A DNA stretch of 64,000 bases from Nocardioides oceani (GCF_030412965.1 NZ_JAUHJQ010000002.1:124001-188000); one strand, 5' to 3'; shown: positions 39,086 to 48,877, numbered from the stretch's first letter. Made by a program: numbers and translations. Notes: generated by a model not told the origin, from the sequence alone.

Positions 39086-39453
39086 GCGCGCCCACCACGA
39101 CGCCGCGCCGTCGGGTCAGCACCCGCGCCCTGGTCGTCGTCGGCCTCGTGGTCGCCCTGCTGGTGGCGGGCGTGGCCAGCTACTACGCCAGCTCCCACCC
39201 CGACGGGCTCGAGCACGTCGCGGGGGAGACCGGCTTCCTCGACTCCGCCGAGGACAGCCCGACCGCCGACAGCCCGTTCGCCGACTACACGACCGAGGGC
39301 GTCGAGGACGAGCGGCTCAGCGTCGGGATCGCCGGCGTCCTGGGCACCCTGGTCGTGCTCGTGCTCGCCGGCGGCCTCGCGCTGGCGCTCCGCCGGCGCA
39401 CCCCCACCCCGGACGACGACACCGCCCGCGCCCGCGAACCCGAGCGGGCCTGA
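39082..39453 (+). CDS. PDGLE-domain (CbiN/NikN-like) auxiliary membrane protein
   Basis: A 123-residue protein with two transmembrane helices (LVVVGLVVALLVAGVASYY and GIAGVLGTLVVLVLAGGLAL) and the diagnostic SSHPDGLEHVAGETGFLDSAED motif between them. Such small proteins are needed with CbiM for metal uptake. Coupled to cbiM by ATGA. Confidence 0.9.
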   Translation: MSAPTTTPRRRVSTRALVVVGLVVALLVAGVASYYASSHPDGLEHVAGETGFLDSAEDSPTADSPFADYTTEGVEDERLSVGIAGVLGTLVVLVLAGGLALALRRRTPTPDDDTARAREPERA

Positions 39454-40130
39454 GTGGGCGCCGCCCACGGCCACCGCCTGCACCACCACGGCCACAGCGC
39501 GGTCCACCGCGCGCCGGCGCACCTGAAGATCCTCGCGCTCGTCGGCTTCGTCCTGCTCGTCGTCGCCACCCCCCGCGAGTGGTACGTCGCGTTCCCGGCC
39601 TACCTCGCGGTCGTGGTCGGCGTCGTCCTCACCGCCCGGGTGCCGCTGCTGTGGATCGTCCGGCGGATGGTGGTCGAGGTCCCGTTCCTGGTGTTCGCCG
39701 CGCTCGTGCCGTTCGTCGCGCACGGCCCGCGCACCGAGGTCCTCGGGCTCAGCGTCTCCGAGCCCGGCCTGGTCGCGGCGTGGGGCCTCGCGGTCAAGGC
39801 GACCCTCGGCGTGATGGCGTCGCTGACGCTGGCCGCGACCACCGAGCCGGTCGACGTCCTGCGCGGGCTGCGCCGGCTTCACGTCCCGAGCCTGATGGTC
39901 GAGATCATGTCCTTCATGCTCCGCTACCTCGACGTGGTCACCGCCGACCTCGGCCGGATGCTCACCGCGATGCGCTCGCGCGGCTGCGACCCGCGCTCCC
40001 CACGGCACTGGCCGGCGCTGGCGCGCTCGCTCGGCGCCCTGTTCATCCGCAGCTACGAGCGCGGCGAGCGGGTCCACCTCGCGATGCTCTCCCGCGGCTA
40101 CACCGGCAGCCTGCCGACCGGGGCCGATCA

Positions 40131-40134
<4 letters not shown>
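39454..40134 (+). CDS. cbiQ: ECF transporter transmembrane protein
   Basis: A 226-residue T-component with about five helices. The coupling motif AMRSRGCD and the second ARG-type element LAMLSRGYTG near the C-terminus transmit ATP hydrolysis to the S-component. The N-terminus carries a His-rich HGHRLHHHGHSAVH stretch, a possible cytoplasmic metal-binding tag. GTG 39454 directly follows the previous stop. Confidence 0.9.
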
Positions 40135-40981
<847 letters not shown>

Positions 40982-40985
<4 letters not shown>

Positions 40986-41233
40986 GCAAGGGCAACGACA
41001 CCTCCTCCCTCGAGCGCGAGATCGAGGAGACCCGCGATCGCCTGGCGACCACCATCGACCAGCTCCTGTACCGCTCCAGCCCCAAGACGATCGTCGGCCG
41101 CGAGGTCGCGACGATCAAGGCGTACTACGTCGACGCCGCGGGCAACCCGCGCACCGACAACATCCTCAAGACCGTCGGCGCCGTCGTCGGGGCCGTGGCG
41201 CTGCTCGTGGTGGTCCGGAAGGTCGCCGGCTGA
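40982..41233 (+). CDS. DUF3618 family protein
   Basis: An 83-residue protein with the DUF3618 helix (LEREIEETRDRLATTIDQLLYR) and one C-terminal transmembrane helix (VGAVVGAVALLVVVRKVAG). Function unknown; many such proteins sit near membrane-stress genes. CAGGAG precedes GTG 40982, which overlaps the cbiO stop, though a TAGCGT hexamer about 40 bp upstream may give it its own promoter. Confidence 0.9.
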
Positions 41234-41235
41234 CC

Positions 41236-41565
41236 GTGGCGACCCCCGACAAGACCCCGATCAAGATGCTGCACGACCGCATCCTGTGCGAGGTCGACAG
41301 CGACGCGGGCGAGCGACGCTCCTCCGGCGGCATCGTCATCCCGGCGACCGCCGCCATGGGCGCCACCCGCCTGTCGTGGTCCAAGGTGGTCGCGGTCGGC
41401 CCGCACGCCCGTGCCGTCGAGGTCGGGGACCGGGTGCTGTTCGAGGCCCAGGACAAGGCCGAGGTCGAGGTCCACGGGGAGCTGTACGTCGTCATGCGCG
41501 AGCGCGACGTCCACGCGGTCGCCGCGGAGCGGCTGGCCGACGAGGCCACCGGCCTCTACCTGTGA
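41236..41565 (+). CDS. GroES-like (Cpn10-fold) protein
   Basis: A 109-residue Cpn10-domain protein: IKMLHDRILCEVDSDAGERRSSGGIVIPATA matches the GroES start with the mobile loop shortened, followed by KVVAVGPHARAVEVGDRVLFEAQDKAEVEVHGELYVVMRERDVHAV. No GroEL lies nearby, and the canonical mobile-loop IVL motif is only partly kept, so this is a paralog and not the housekeeping co-chaperonin. Confidence 0.85.
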   Translation: MATPDKTPIKMLHDRILCEVDSDAGERRSSGGIVIPATAAMGATRLSWSKVVAVGPHARAVEVGDRVLFEAQDKAEVEVHGELYVVMRERDVHAVAAERLADEATGLYL

Positions 41566-41625
41566 GCACCCACCTCTGATCGGCCCGGCGACGTAACCCG
41601 CGTCACCACCCGCCGTTGAGCGGGC

Positions 41626-44055
41626 GTGCTCCGACGCCTCGTCTCCTCGCTCGCCGCGGCCGCCCTGCTCCCCGCCGCCCTCGTCGTGCCCACCGCCGCC
41701 GGCGCCCCCGCGCCCGGCGCCGAGGCTGCCTCGTCCCCGGCGGCGAAGGCACCGCGCTACCAGGCCACCATCGAGTGGACGAAGCACGGCATCCCGCACA
41801 TCAGCGCCGACGGCTTCGGCTCGCTCGGCTTCGGCAGCGGGTACGCCGCCGCGGAGGCGTCCCTGTGCACGCTGGCGGACACGTTGGTCACCGGCCGCGG
41901 CGAGCGCTCGCTGTGGTTCGGCCCGAAGGCGCGCTACCACGACCAGGTCACCCTCGACGCCACCAACCTGCAGGTCGACACGGTCGTCGCCGACCTCCAC
42001 GCCCGCCGGGTCGTCGAGAAGCTGCTGGCCGACCCCGTCGCCGGCCCCGGCAAGCAGGCCCGCGCGATGGTGAAGGGGTACGTCGCCGGCCTCAACACCT
42101 ACCTGCGCGAGACCCCGCGCAACCGGGTCACCGACCCCGCCTGCCGGGGCGCCGGCTACCTGGAGCCCGACGTCACCCCGCTCGACCTCTGGTACGGCGT
42201 GTACCTCGCCAACCTGCTCGCCTCCACCGGCGTGTTCGTCCCGGAGATCGCCGACGCCTCCCCGCCGAGCCTCACCGACCCCGGCCTGCCGCAGCTGCCG
42301 CTGCGGGCCGCCGACGTCGACCGCGACGCGCTCCTGACGGGGCTCGGCCGCGACCCCGGGGCGCCGTTCGGCTCCAACGCCACCGCGGCCGGCGGGCGCG
42401 CGACGAGCACGGGCCGGGGGATGCTGCTGGGCAACCCGCACTTCCCGTGGCGCGGTCGCTACCACTTCACCCAGCAGCACCAGACGATCCCCGGCCGCTA
42501 CGACGTCGCCGGCGCGTCGCTGATCGGCTCGCCGGCGATCAACATCGGCTGGAACAAGGACGTCGCGTGGAGCCACACCGTCTCCACGGCGTACCGCTTC
42601 ACGCCCTACGAGTACCGCCTCCTCGGCCCCACGACGTACCTCACCGAGAGCGGGCCGGAGGAGCTCCAGCGCCGCGAGGTGCGGGTGCGGGTCCGCGAGG
42701 GAGGCACGGTCCGCACGGTCACCGAGGACGTGTGGCGCACCGACGAGGGCTACGTCATCGACGACCCCGCGCAGCTGATGCCGTGGAGCGCGCTGAGCGT
42801 GTGGGCGATCCGTGACGCGAACGCCGAGCACCTGCGGACGATCGACACGTTCCTGGACATGGGCAAGGCGCGCAACGTGCGCGACCTGCTGCGCCGCCAG
42901 GACCGCGGCGGCGGCATGCCGTGGGTCAACACCACGGCCGCGGACCGCAAGGGCGACGTGCTGTACGCCGACCACTCGGTCGTCCCGCACGTCACCGACG
43001 AGATGGAGCAGCGCTGCCTCACCGTCGTCGGCCGGGTGCTCGACACCGTCGCCGGGCTGCCCGGGCTCGACGGCACGCGGGCGCAGGGCGACTGCGCCTG
43101 GGGGGCCGACCCCGACGCGCAGCGGCCCGGCATCCTCGGCCCGCGCAACCTGCCGTCGGTCGTGCGCCGCGACTGGGTGATGAACGCCAACGACTCCTAC
43201 TGGCTGCCCAACCCCGCCTCGCCGCTCGAGGGCTTCCCGAGCATCCTGGGCTGCGAGCGCTGCGAGCGGACCATGCGCACGCGCGTCGTCGCCGACTACG
43301 TCGCCCGCCGGCTCGCCTCGGGCCGCAAGGAGACCCCCGCGAGCTTCCGCGGCCACCAGCACGAGAACCGGGTCATGGCCGCGGAGGTGATGCGCGCCGA
43401 CGGCGCCTTGGACCGGGTCTGCGCGATGACGGGGGAGACCGAGGCGTGCGCGGCGCTCGCGCGGTGGGACGGCCGCTCGGACCGCGACTCCCGCGGCGTC
43501 CACCTCTTCGAGGCGTTCGTCGAGCGGCTGCCCACGCTGCCGCTGGACCTCGTCGACACCGTCTGGACCGTGCCGTTCGACCCCGCCGACCCGCTGAACA
43601 CCCCGCGCGGCCTCAACGAGGCCAACCCGGGCGTCGTCCAGGCGATGAGCGACGCGATCGCCGCCGTCCGCGAGGCCGGCGTGCCGTTCGACGCCCGCTG
43701 GGGCTCCCTGCAGGTCGCCGGCGACCGCGGCGCCCCGCCGATCGGCCTCGGCGGCGGCGAGGGCGACGACGTCGGCAACGCCAACGTCGTCTCCTCCCGG
43801 TGGGTCGAGGACAACGCCGGGAAGTACAAGCCGATCACCTACGGCTCCTCGCACATCCAGGCGATCAGCTACCGCGCCGGCGGGCGGCTCGACGCCCGCA
43901 CGATCCTCACCTACGGCCAGTCCGAGGACCCCACCTCTCCGTGGTCCTCCGACCAGACCCGCCTGTTCGCCCAGGAGAGGTGGGTGCGCTTCCCCTGGAC
44001 CGACGCCGAGGTCCGGCGCGACCTGGTCCGCCGGCGGGTCGTGGTCGGCGGCTAG
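41626..44055 (+). CDS. secreted penicillin-acylase family N-terminal nucleophile hydrolase
   Basis: An 809-residue exported amidase. A signal peptide (LVSSLAAAALLPAALVVPTAAGA) is followed by the alpha chain, a spacer, and the autoprocessing site PFGSNATAAGG: cleavage before Ser250 would free the catalytic nucleophile. The beta chain has GMLLGNPHFPW, HGxx-type substrate motifs, and NANDSYWLPNPASPLEG (oxyanion Asn). Relatives include aculeacin-A acylase and acyl-homoserine-lactone acylases (PvdQ type), so lipid-amide hydrolysis or quorum quenching is likely. GTG 41626 is chosen for the signal peptide. Confidence 0.88.
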   Translation: MLRRLVSSLAAAALLPAALVVPTAAGAPAPGAEAASSPAAKAPRYQATIEWTKHGIPHISADGFGSLGFGSGYAAAEASLCTLADTLVTGRGERSLWFGPKARYHDQVTLDATNLQVDTVVADLHARRVVEKLLADPVAGPGKQARAMVKGYVAGLNTYLRETPRNRVTDPACRGAGYLEPDVTPLDLWYGVYLANLLASTGVFVPEIADASPPSLTDPGLPQLPLRAADVDRDALLTGLGRDPGAPFGSNATAAGGRATSTGRGMLLGNPHFPWRGRYHFTQQHQTIPGRYDVAGASLIGSPAINIGWNKDVAWSHTVSTAYRFTPYEYRLLGPTTYLTESGPEELQRREVRVRVREGGTVRTVTEDVWRTDEGYVIDDPAQLMPWSALSVWAIRDANAEHLRTIDTFLDMGKARNVRDLLRRQDRGGGMPWVNTTAADRKGDVLYADHSVVPHVTDEMEQRCLTVVGRVLDTVAGLPGLDGTRAQGDCAWGADPDAQRPGILGPRNLPSVVRRDWVMNANDSYWLPNPASPLEGFPSILGCERCERTMRTRVVADYVARRLASGRKETPASFRGHQHENRVMAAEVMRADGALDRVCAMTGETEACAALARWDGRSDRDSRGVHLFEAFVERLPTLPLDLVDTVWTVPFDPADPLNTPRGLNEANPGVVQAMSDAIAAVREAGVPFDARWGSLQVAGDRGAPPIGLGGGEGDDVGNANVVSSRWVEDNAGKYKPITYGSSHIQAISYRAGGRLDARTILTYGQSEDPTSPWSSDQTRLFAQERWVRFPWTDAEVRRDLVRRRVVVGG

Positions 44056-44058
44056 GAA

Positions 44059-44152
44059 GGCCGCGAAGCTCGCGGGATCCCAAGTTAACTTGGGATCTTG
44101 ATGCTTCGCGGCCATCGGCATGGCCGCGAAGCGGCAGGAAAGGCCGCGAAGC
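44059..44152. repeat. nested palindromic element (GGCCGCGAAGC family)
   Basis: A 22-bp perfect palindrome (arms GATCCCAAGTT / AACTTGGGATC) at 44076-44097 is framed by GGCCGCGAAGC (44059-44069) and its complement (44103-44113). The latter also forms a second 13-bp hairpin with 44120-44132 (loop CGGC). A fourth GGCCGCGAAGC lies at 44142-44152. No gene is present in this 200-bp stretch. A truncated relative is at the window end (63975). Confidence 0.8.
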
Positions 44153-44262
44153 TCCCCTCCCGGCCTGTGGAACCCGCCGGTAACCAGCGTGACGCGCACC
44201 ACTAGGTTGGCGGCGTCCACTGTGCCCGGCCGTGACTCCGGGCGTTCCTCGGGAGGGAACCC

Positions 44263-45393
44263 ATGACCACCGCACGCCCCACCACCACCCATCCGCGCCC
44301 CGTACGTCGCCTGCGCGCCGCGCTCGCGGCGACGACCGCCCTCGCCGCCACCGCCGCGGGCGCCGTGGCCGCGACCGGGCCGGCCACGGCCGCACCGGGG
44401 CCCACCGCCCCGGCCCAGGCCGCCCCAGCCCAGGCTGATGGCGTGGCCGACCGCGTCGTCGACGTCGACAGCGAGGAGCCGCTGGACTACGTGGCACTCG
44501 GCGACTCCTACAGCGCCGGCCCGCTCGTGCCGCTGATCCGGCTGGACCCGCTGGGCTGCATCCGGTCGACGTCGAACTACCCGGCCTACCTGGCCCGCCA
44601 CCTCGGGGCGGCGTCGTACACCGACGTCACCTGCTCCGGTGCGGAGACCGCCGACCTGGTCGACCGGCGCCAGGAGACGATCATCCCGGGGCCGGCGCCG
44701 GCGCCGCAGGTCGACGTGCTCACCGACGCCACCGACCTGGTGACCATCGGCATCGGCGGCAACGACCACGAGCTGTTCGGGTCGATGATCGAGGTGTGCG
44801 GCGCGGTCGCCGAGCTCGATCCCGACGGCGCGCCGTGCAAGCGCCACTTCACCAACGCCCGGGGCGTGGACACCAAGCTCCGCGACGCCGACCGGATCCG
44901 CGGCGACGTCGCCGGCGTCATCCGCGCGGTCGAGCGCCGGGCGCCGAACGCCGCGGTCGTGGTCGTCGGCTACCCGCGCCTGCTCCCGCAGCAGGGCTCG
45001 TGCCAGGCAGTCGGCTTCGCGAAGGGCGACTACGCCTGGGGCAACAAGGTCGAGCGCCACCTCAACCGCTCGCTGCGCCTGGCCGCGGAGGCCGCCGATG
45101 CGACGTACGTCGACCTCTACCCCGCCTCGCGCGGCCACGACGCGTGTGCCGGCAGCCAGGCGTGGATCAACGGCAAGACCCTGAACCCGCTGCGGGCGGC
45201 GAACTTCCACCCGTTCGGCCGCGGGATGCGCGCGATGGCCCAGGAGGTCTACCGCCAGCTCAGCGGCGGTCGCACCGCTGCGGCGCGCGTCGCCCCGATG
45301 CGGGCCGACGGCGCGACGACCCGGCCGGTGACCCCGCAGCGTCGGGCCGAGGTCGTCGCGGCCTGGCGCCGCTGGCTCGCCGCGCAGCGCTGA
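44263..45393 (+). CDS. secreted SGNH/GDSL hydrolase
   Basis: A 376-residue exported esterase/lipase. After a signal peptide (LRAALAATTALAATAAGAVAATGPATA), block I GDSYSAG carries Ser82, block III GIGGNDHEL the oxyanion Asn, and the C-terminal NFHPFGRGM the catalytic His. Cysteine pairs (CIRSTSNYP, CSGAET, CGAVAEL, C-K) are typical of the actinobacterial SGNH lipase group with disulfides. GGGAGGGAAC precedes ATG 44263. Substrate could be lipid or acylated surface polymer. Confidence 0.92.
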   Translation: MTTARPTTTHPRPVRRLRAALAATTALAATAAGAVAATGPATAAPGPTAPAQAAPAQADGVADRVVDVDSEEPLDYVALGDSYSAGPLVPLIRLDPLGCIRSTSNYPAYLARHLGAASYTDVTCSGAETADLVDRRQETIIPGPAPAPQVDVLTDATDLVTIGIGGNDHELFGSMIEVCGAVAELDPDGAPCKRHFTNARGVDTKLRDADRIRGDVAGVIRAVERRAPNAAVVVVGYPRLLPQQGSCQAVGFAKGDYAWGNKVERHLNRSLRLAAEAADATYVDLYPASRGHDACAGSQAWINGKTLNPLRAANFHPFGRGMRAMAQEVYRQLSGGRTAAARVAPMRADGATTRPVTPQRRAEVVAAWRRWLAAQR

Positions 45394-45415
45394 GGCAGGA
45401 GGCGGACGGTCGGTG

Positions 45416-45447
45416 CTCGCCCGCCGGGGTCAGACCCGGCGGGCGAG
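45416..45447. terminator. 13-bp hairpin shared by the converging SGNH and sortase genes
   Basis: CTCGCCCGCCGGG (45416-45428) pairs perfectly with 45435-45447; the 6-nt loop contains the sortase stop codon (45430-45432). It probably terminates both transcripts. Confidence 0.7.
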
Positions 45448-46068
45448 GACGACGACGTTGTTCTCGAACGTCGAGCCGTTCCAGTCGGTGCACGAGACCA
45501 GCACCAGCCGGCCGCGGCCGTGGTCCTGGCCGAAGAGGGCCTCGGCCTGCTCGGCGAGCTCTGCGCGGCTGAGCACCCGCACGGCCGAGACGCGGTACCG
45601 CACCGTCCCCTCGCGGCTCACCACGAGCACCCGTTCGCCCCTGCCGAGCGCGGTGACCCGGTTGAGCGCCCCGCCGCCGGTGTGGACGGTGTGCCCGGTG
45701 ACGACGGTCTGCCCGCGCCGTGCGCCGGCCCTGGCGCTGACGTCCCACCAGCCGACCTTCGTGTAGTCCGCGGGCGGCTGGAGCACCCGCCCGGCGAGCA
45801 TGCCGATCGGCACGACGGGCGCCGTGACGTCGAGGGAGGGGATCCGCAGCCGGATCGGCTGGGCCGGGTCGGGGGCGACGTACGACCTCGCCTCCGACTC
45901 GCCCTCCGGCAGCACGACGCCGGCGACCGTCAGGCCGAGGGCGAGGACGAGTGCCGCCACCCAGGCGCCCTGGGCGAGGGCCGCGACCCGGCGCCGGACC
46001 GGCCCCGGCTCGCCGCGCGTCGGCGGCGTGTCCTCAGCGGAGTCCTCGGTGGGTCCCTCGGTGGCCAC
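45430..46068 (-). CDS. class E/F-type sortase
   Basis: A 212-residue transpeptidase with a membrane anchor (WVAALVLALGLTVAGVVL) and a sortase fold. The catalytic His is His126 in TVVTGHTVHTGGGALNRV and the nucleophile Cys193 in LVLVSCTDWNG. The usual catalytic Arg a few residues after Cys is not seen in DWNGSTFENNVVV; the first Arg is at the very C-terminus (210-211). The neighbour at 46084 is its probable substrate. It is likely cotranscribed with that gene, 15 bp apart. Confidence 0.88.
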   Translation of the reverse strand: MATEGPTEDSAEDTPPTRGEPGPVRRRVAALAQGAWVAALVLALGLTVAGVVLPEGESEARSYVAPDPAQPIRLRIPSLDVTAPVVPIGMLAGRVLQPPADYTKVGWWDVSARAGARRGQTVVTGHTVHTGGGALNRVTALGRGERVLVVSREGTVRYRVSAVRVLSRAELAEQAEALFGQDHGRGRLVLVSCTDWNGSTFENNVVVLARRV

Positions 46069-46083
46069 GGCCGGTCCGTCCGG

Positions 46084-47322
46084 TCAGGAGCGGAGCGTAC
46101 GCCGCGTGGCGACCGCGCCGGCTCCGAGCGCCGTCAGCAGCAGGGCGAGCAGGCCGCCCGTGCCGAGCCCGGACCCACCCGAGCCGGCCGGCACCGACGT
46201 CGGCACCTGCGGCTCCTCGGGCTGCGGCTCCGGCGCCGGCGTGTTCGGCTCCTCCGGCTCGTCGGGCTGCACGCGACCGTTGGGCCCGCAGCTGCTGTGG
46301 CCGATCTCCACGTTCAGCAGCTCGACGCCGAAGCTCGCGGCGGCCGGGAGCACCCGGACGTCGAGCGCGGTGACGTCGATCTGGTTCGGGCCGCGCTCCT
46401 GCCGGTTGAGGGTGACGTCGAGGACGTTCTCCTCCAGGGGAGCCAGCTGCTCGCCGATCGTGCCGAGCGCTGCGGTGAGCACCTCGGCCTGGTCGATCAC
46501 CTGCGCGAGCGGGCCGAGCGCGCCGTCGATGGCCTCGGTGAACTGGGTCCGCAGCGCCTGCAGCAGCAGGTCGGCCACCTCGCCGAGGTCGGTGACGAGC
46601 TTGGTGTTGGGGGCGGGGTCGGCGGGGAGGTTCAGCAGCTCGACCTCCTGCCCGCCCAGCCGGAGCGAGGCGCCCGCGCCGGCCAGGTTGGCGCCGCCGG
46701 TGACATCGCCCGGGCGGGCGACGCAGAAGCTCTGGATGGCGCCGAGGTCGAGCACGACCGCCGCGTCGGCCGCGGTCAGCACCTGCTCGAGCGCGGTCTG
46801 CAGGCCGGCGAGCAGCGGGTCGAGCACCGGCGCCAGCGCGTCCTGCAGCTGCTGGTCGAGCCCGGCGAGGAACTCGGACCGGACCAGCTGGAGGTTCGAG
46901 AGGTCGAGGTTGCCGGCGTTCAGCTCGAGGTTGTCACCGGGGCGCAGGCAGCTGCCCTCGTCGACCTCGACCAGCACCGCGCCGTCACCGGCGAGGCCGG
47001 CGCACGCGGCGGACGCGCCCCGGCCGTCCTCGATCTGGGTGCGGGCCTTCTGGGCGAGCGTGCCGGCCTGGATGAAGTCCTGCCCGCCGAGCACGGAGAT
47101 GGCGGGGCTGTCGCTGCCCTCGGTGCGCTCGCGCTTGCCGTCGTTGGTGGCGGTGAAGGTCCCCGAGTCGGCGGGCGTCCCGCCGATCGTCAGGCGCAGC
47201 GCGGTCGCGCTGGCCTGGGCGACGGGCTTCTCCGCGGCGACGGCGGGCGTGCTGGTCAGCAGCACCAGCGAGCTGGCGGTGGCGGCGGCGGCGAGCCGTC
47301 CGGCGGTACGACGAGTGGTCAC
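46084..47322 (-). CDS. surface protein with C-terminal VPAG-type sorting region
   Basis: A 412-residue exported protein of no firm family. It has a signal peptide (TAGRLAAAATASSLVLLTSTPAVA), a body with beta-strand-rich halves (TALRLTIGGTPADSGTFTATNDG, and ALDVRVLPAAASFGVELLNVEIGHSSC) around a long helical region, a Pro/Glu-rich stalk, then VPTSVPAGSGGSG, a hydrophobic helix and RRTLRS. This C-terminus is a sorting signal lacking LPxTG; VPAG is the candidate motif. Adjacent sortase supports wall attachment. GTG 47322 is chosen because it opens the signal peptide. Confidence 0.75.
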   Translation of the reverse strand: MTTRRTAGRLAAAATASSLVLLTSTPAVAAEKPVAQASATALRLTIGGTPADSGTFTATNDGKRERTEGSDSPAISVLGGQDFIQAGTLAQKARTQIEDGRGASAACAGLAGDGAVLVEVDEGSCLRPGDNLELNAGNLDLSNLQLVRSEFLAGLDQQLQDALAPVLDPLLAGLQTALEQVLTAADAAVVLDLGAIQSFCVARPGDVTGGANLAGAGASLRLGGQEVELLNLPADPAPNTKLVTDLGEVADLLLQALRTQFTEAIDGALGPLAQVIDQAEVLTAALGTIGEQLAPLEENVLDVTLNRQERGPNQIDVTALDVRVLPAAASFGVELLNVEIGHSSCGPNGRVQPDEPEEPNTPAPEPQPEEPQVPTSVPAGSGGSGLGTGGLLALLLTALGAGAVATRRTLRS

Positions 47323-47451
47323 GAGGTGTTGGCTCCCTGTCGCCGCGCGCTCCCGGCGCGGCCCCGATGTCAGCAGTGGTCCACAGGCACAACGGCGGGG
47401 CCGGGAGGGGGTTACGGACGGCGGGGCGGGGACCGGTGGCCGGACACGGCA

Positions 47452-47487
47452 CGAGGGCCGGTCCTCCCCCCGGGGAACCGGCCCTCG
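47452..47487 (-). terminator. hairpin after the Thr/Pro-linker protein gene
   Basis: CGAGGGCCGGT (47452-47462) and ACCGGCCCTCG (47477-47487) form an 11-bp stem with a 14-nt loop, 31 nt beyond the stop on the minus strand. Confidence 0.65.
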
Positions 47488-47518
47488 CGGCCTGGGTGCC
47501 ACCTCGCGGTGGCAGGTC

Positions 47519-48877
47519 TCAGCGGACGCGGACGGTGAACGTCTCGGTGGTCGCGCCCGTCGTGGCTCCCGAACCGGGCAGCACCAGGCGGTACTGGAAG
47601 CGGCCGCGTCGCGTCTCCTTCGGGAAGGTGACCGTCGTGGTGCGGCTGCCCGGGACGACCGTCTTGACGGTGCTCCAGGTGCCGGACCGCAGGCGCTCCA
47701 GGGTCACGGTCTCCAGACCCGGGTGCTCCACGGTCACGCTGTCGGCCGGCGCGGTCGAGCCCTTGCGGACGCTCACGGTGCTGGTGCGCCAGCCCTCGAT
47801 GTCGCTGATCGCCTGCGGCAGGTCGTAGGTCTCCGGGTCGCCGTCGTCGTTGATCCGGCACGTCAGCGGCGCCTTCGCGGGCTCCTGGTGGAACTTCTCG
47901 CCGTAGTGGTAGTTGCTGCCGGCGACCTGGGTCCACACGACGGCGTACTCCTTCACGCCTGCCGGCCAGTTCTTGTGCTGGGCGTAGGCGAAGGCGCGGG
48001 TGCCGGACCAGGTGCCCTCGTTGTTGTGGTAGTTCAGGGTGATCTCGCCGGCCACGTCGGTCCAGACCCGCACGTTGATGTCGTTGCTCTGGCCCTCGGG
48101 GATGTTCGAGGGGTACGCCACGAGCAGCGCGTAGCAGGACGGGTCGGTGTAGCGCCAGTTCCAGTTGAAGTTGCCGTAGCCGTCCGTCGCGGGCGGGTTC
48201 TGCGGCGACACGGGGACGACCGGCTCGGCCGGCTCCAGCACCTCGGTCGGCTCCGGCTCGGTCGGCTCGGGCCCGGCCGACGTGCTCGGAGCGGGAGTGG
48301 TCGGAGCGGGAGTGGTCGGCTCCGGCTGGGTCGGCGTGGTGGTCGGCGTGGTGGTCGGCGTGGTGGTCGGGGTGGTGGTCGGCGTGGTGGTCGGCGCCGT
48401 CGCGGACGGAGTGATGATCGTCGGCTCGGGGGTGGTCGGCGCCGGGGTGGTGGGCGCCGGGGTGGTGGGCGCCGGGGTGGTGGGCGCCGGGGTGGTGGGC
48501 GCCGGGGTGGTCGGCTTCGGGGTCGCGGCGACGTACTTGATCGAGTAGTGCGAGATGTCCTTCGCCTTGCCCGACACGTCGGTCGGGTAGCTGAAGGTGA
48601 CGCTCGTGGCGGGCGGGGTCAGGTCGAAGTAGCGGGGCCCCAGACCCTGGTTCGTGCTGCCCGACTTCACGCAGTAGCCGGAGATCAGCTTGCCCGCCGG
48701 TGCCTTCACGGTGACGACCAGCTTCTCGGTGCTGTTCTGCGGCTTGAGGTGGTCAGCGGCGCCGAACTTGTCGCACACGTCGGTGTCCGCGGCACCCGCG
48801 GTCGACGTCGTGCCGAGCACGACGAGGGCGGAAGCCACGACCGCGGTGGCGAGGAGGGAGGCGAGGCGAGTGCGCAC
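47519..48877 (-). CDS. secreted two-domain protein with a long Thr/Pro linker
   Basis: A 452-residue exported protein, family unknown. A signal peptide (residues 1-29) is followed by an N-terminal beta domain with three cysteines (VCDKFG, GYCVKSG) of about 90 residues. A linker of roughly 100 residues of TTPAP and PTTT repeats follows. The C-terminal half begins NFNWNWRYTDPSCYAL and ends in an Ig-like fold (SVTVEHPGLETVTLERL to TETFTVRV). No anchor is visible, so it is freely secreted or wall-associated. The repetitive linker DNA could vary in copy number between strains. Confidence 0.75.
   Translation of the reverse strand: MRTRLASLLATAVVASALVVLGTTSTAGAADTDVCDKFGAADHLKPQNSTEKLVVTVKAPAGKLISGYCVKSGSTNQGLGPRYFDLTPPATSVTFSYPTDVSGKAKDISHYSIKYVAATPKPTTPAPTTPAPTTPAPTTPAPTTPAPTTPEPTIITPSATAPTTTPTTTPTTTPTTTPTTTPTQPEPTTPAPTTPAPSTSAGPEPTEPEPTEVLEPAEPVVPVSPQNPPATDGYGNFNWNWRYTDPSCYALLVAYPSNIPEGQSNDINVRVWTDVAGEITLNYHNNEGTWSGTRAFAYAQHKNWPAGVKEYAVVWTQVAGSNYHYGEKFHQEPAKAPLTCRINDDGDPETYDLPQAISDIEGWRTSTVSVRKGSTAPADSVTVEHPGLETVTLERLRSGTWSTVKTVVPGSRTTTVTFPKETRRGRFQYRLVLPGSGATTGATTETFTVRVR

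Noticed and set aside
41125..45210. A 1,361-codon minus-strand open frame opposite the acylase and SGNH genes
   Set aside because: It is an antisense by-product of GC-rich third positions; composition is Arg/Gly/Val-rich without domains, while the plus strand holds two clear enzymes with signal peptides.
48290..48540. The tandem repeats in the Thr/Pro linker as a CRISPR or intergenic repeat
   Set aside because: The repeats are in frame inside a coding region, have no unique spacers, and simply encode TTPAP and PTTT units.
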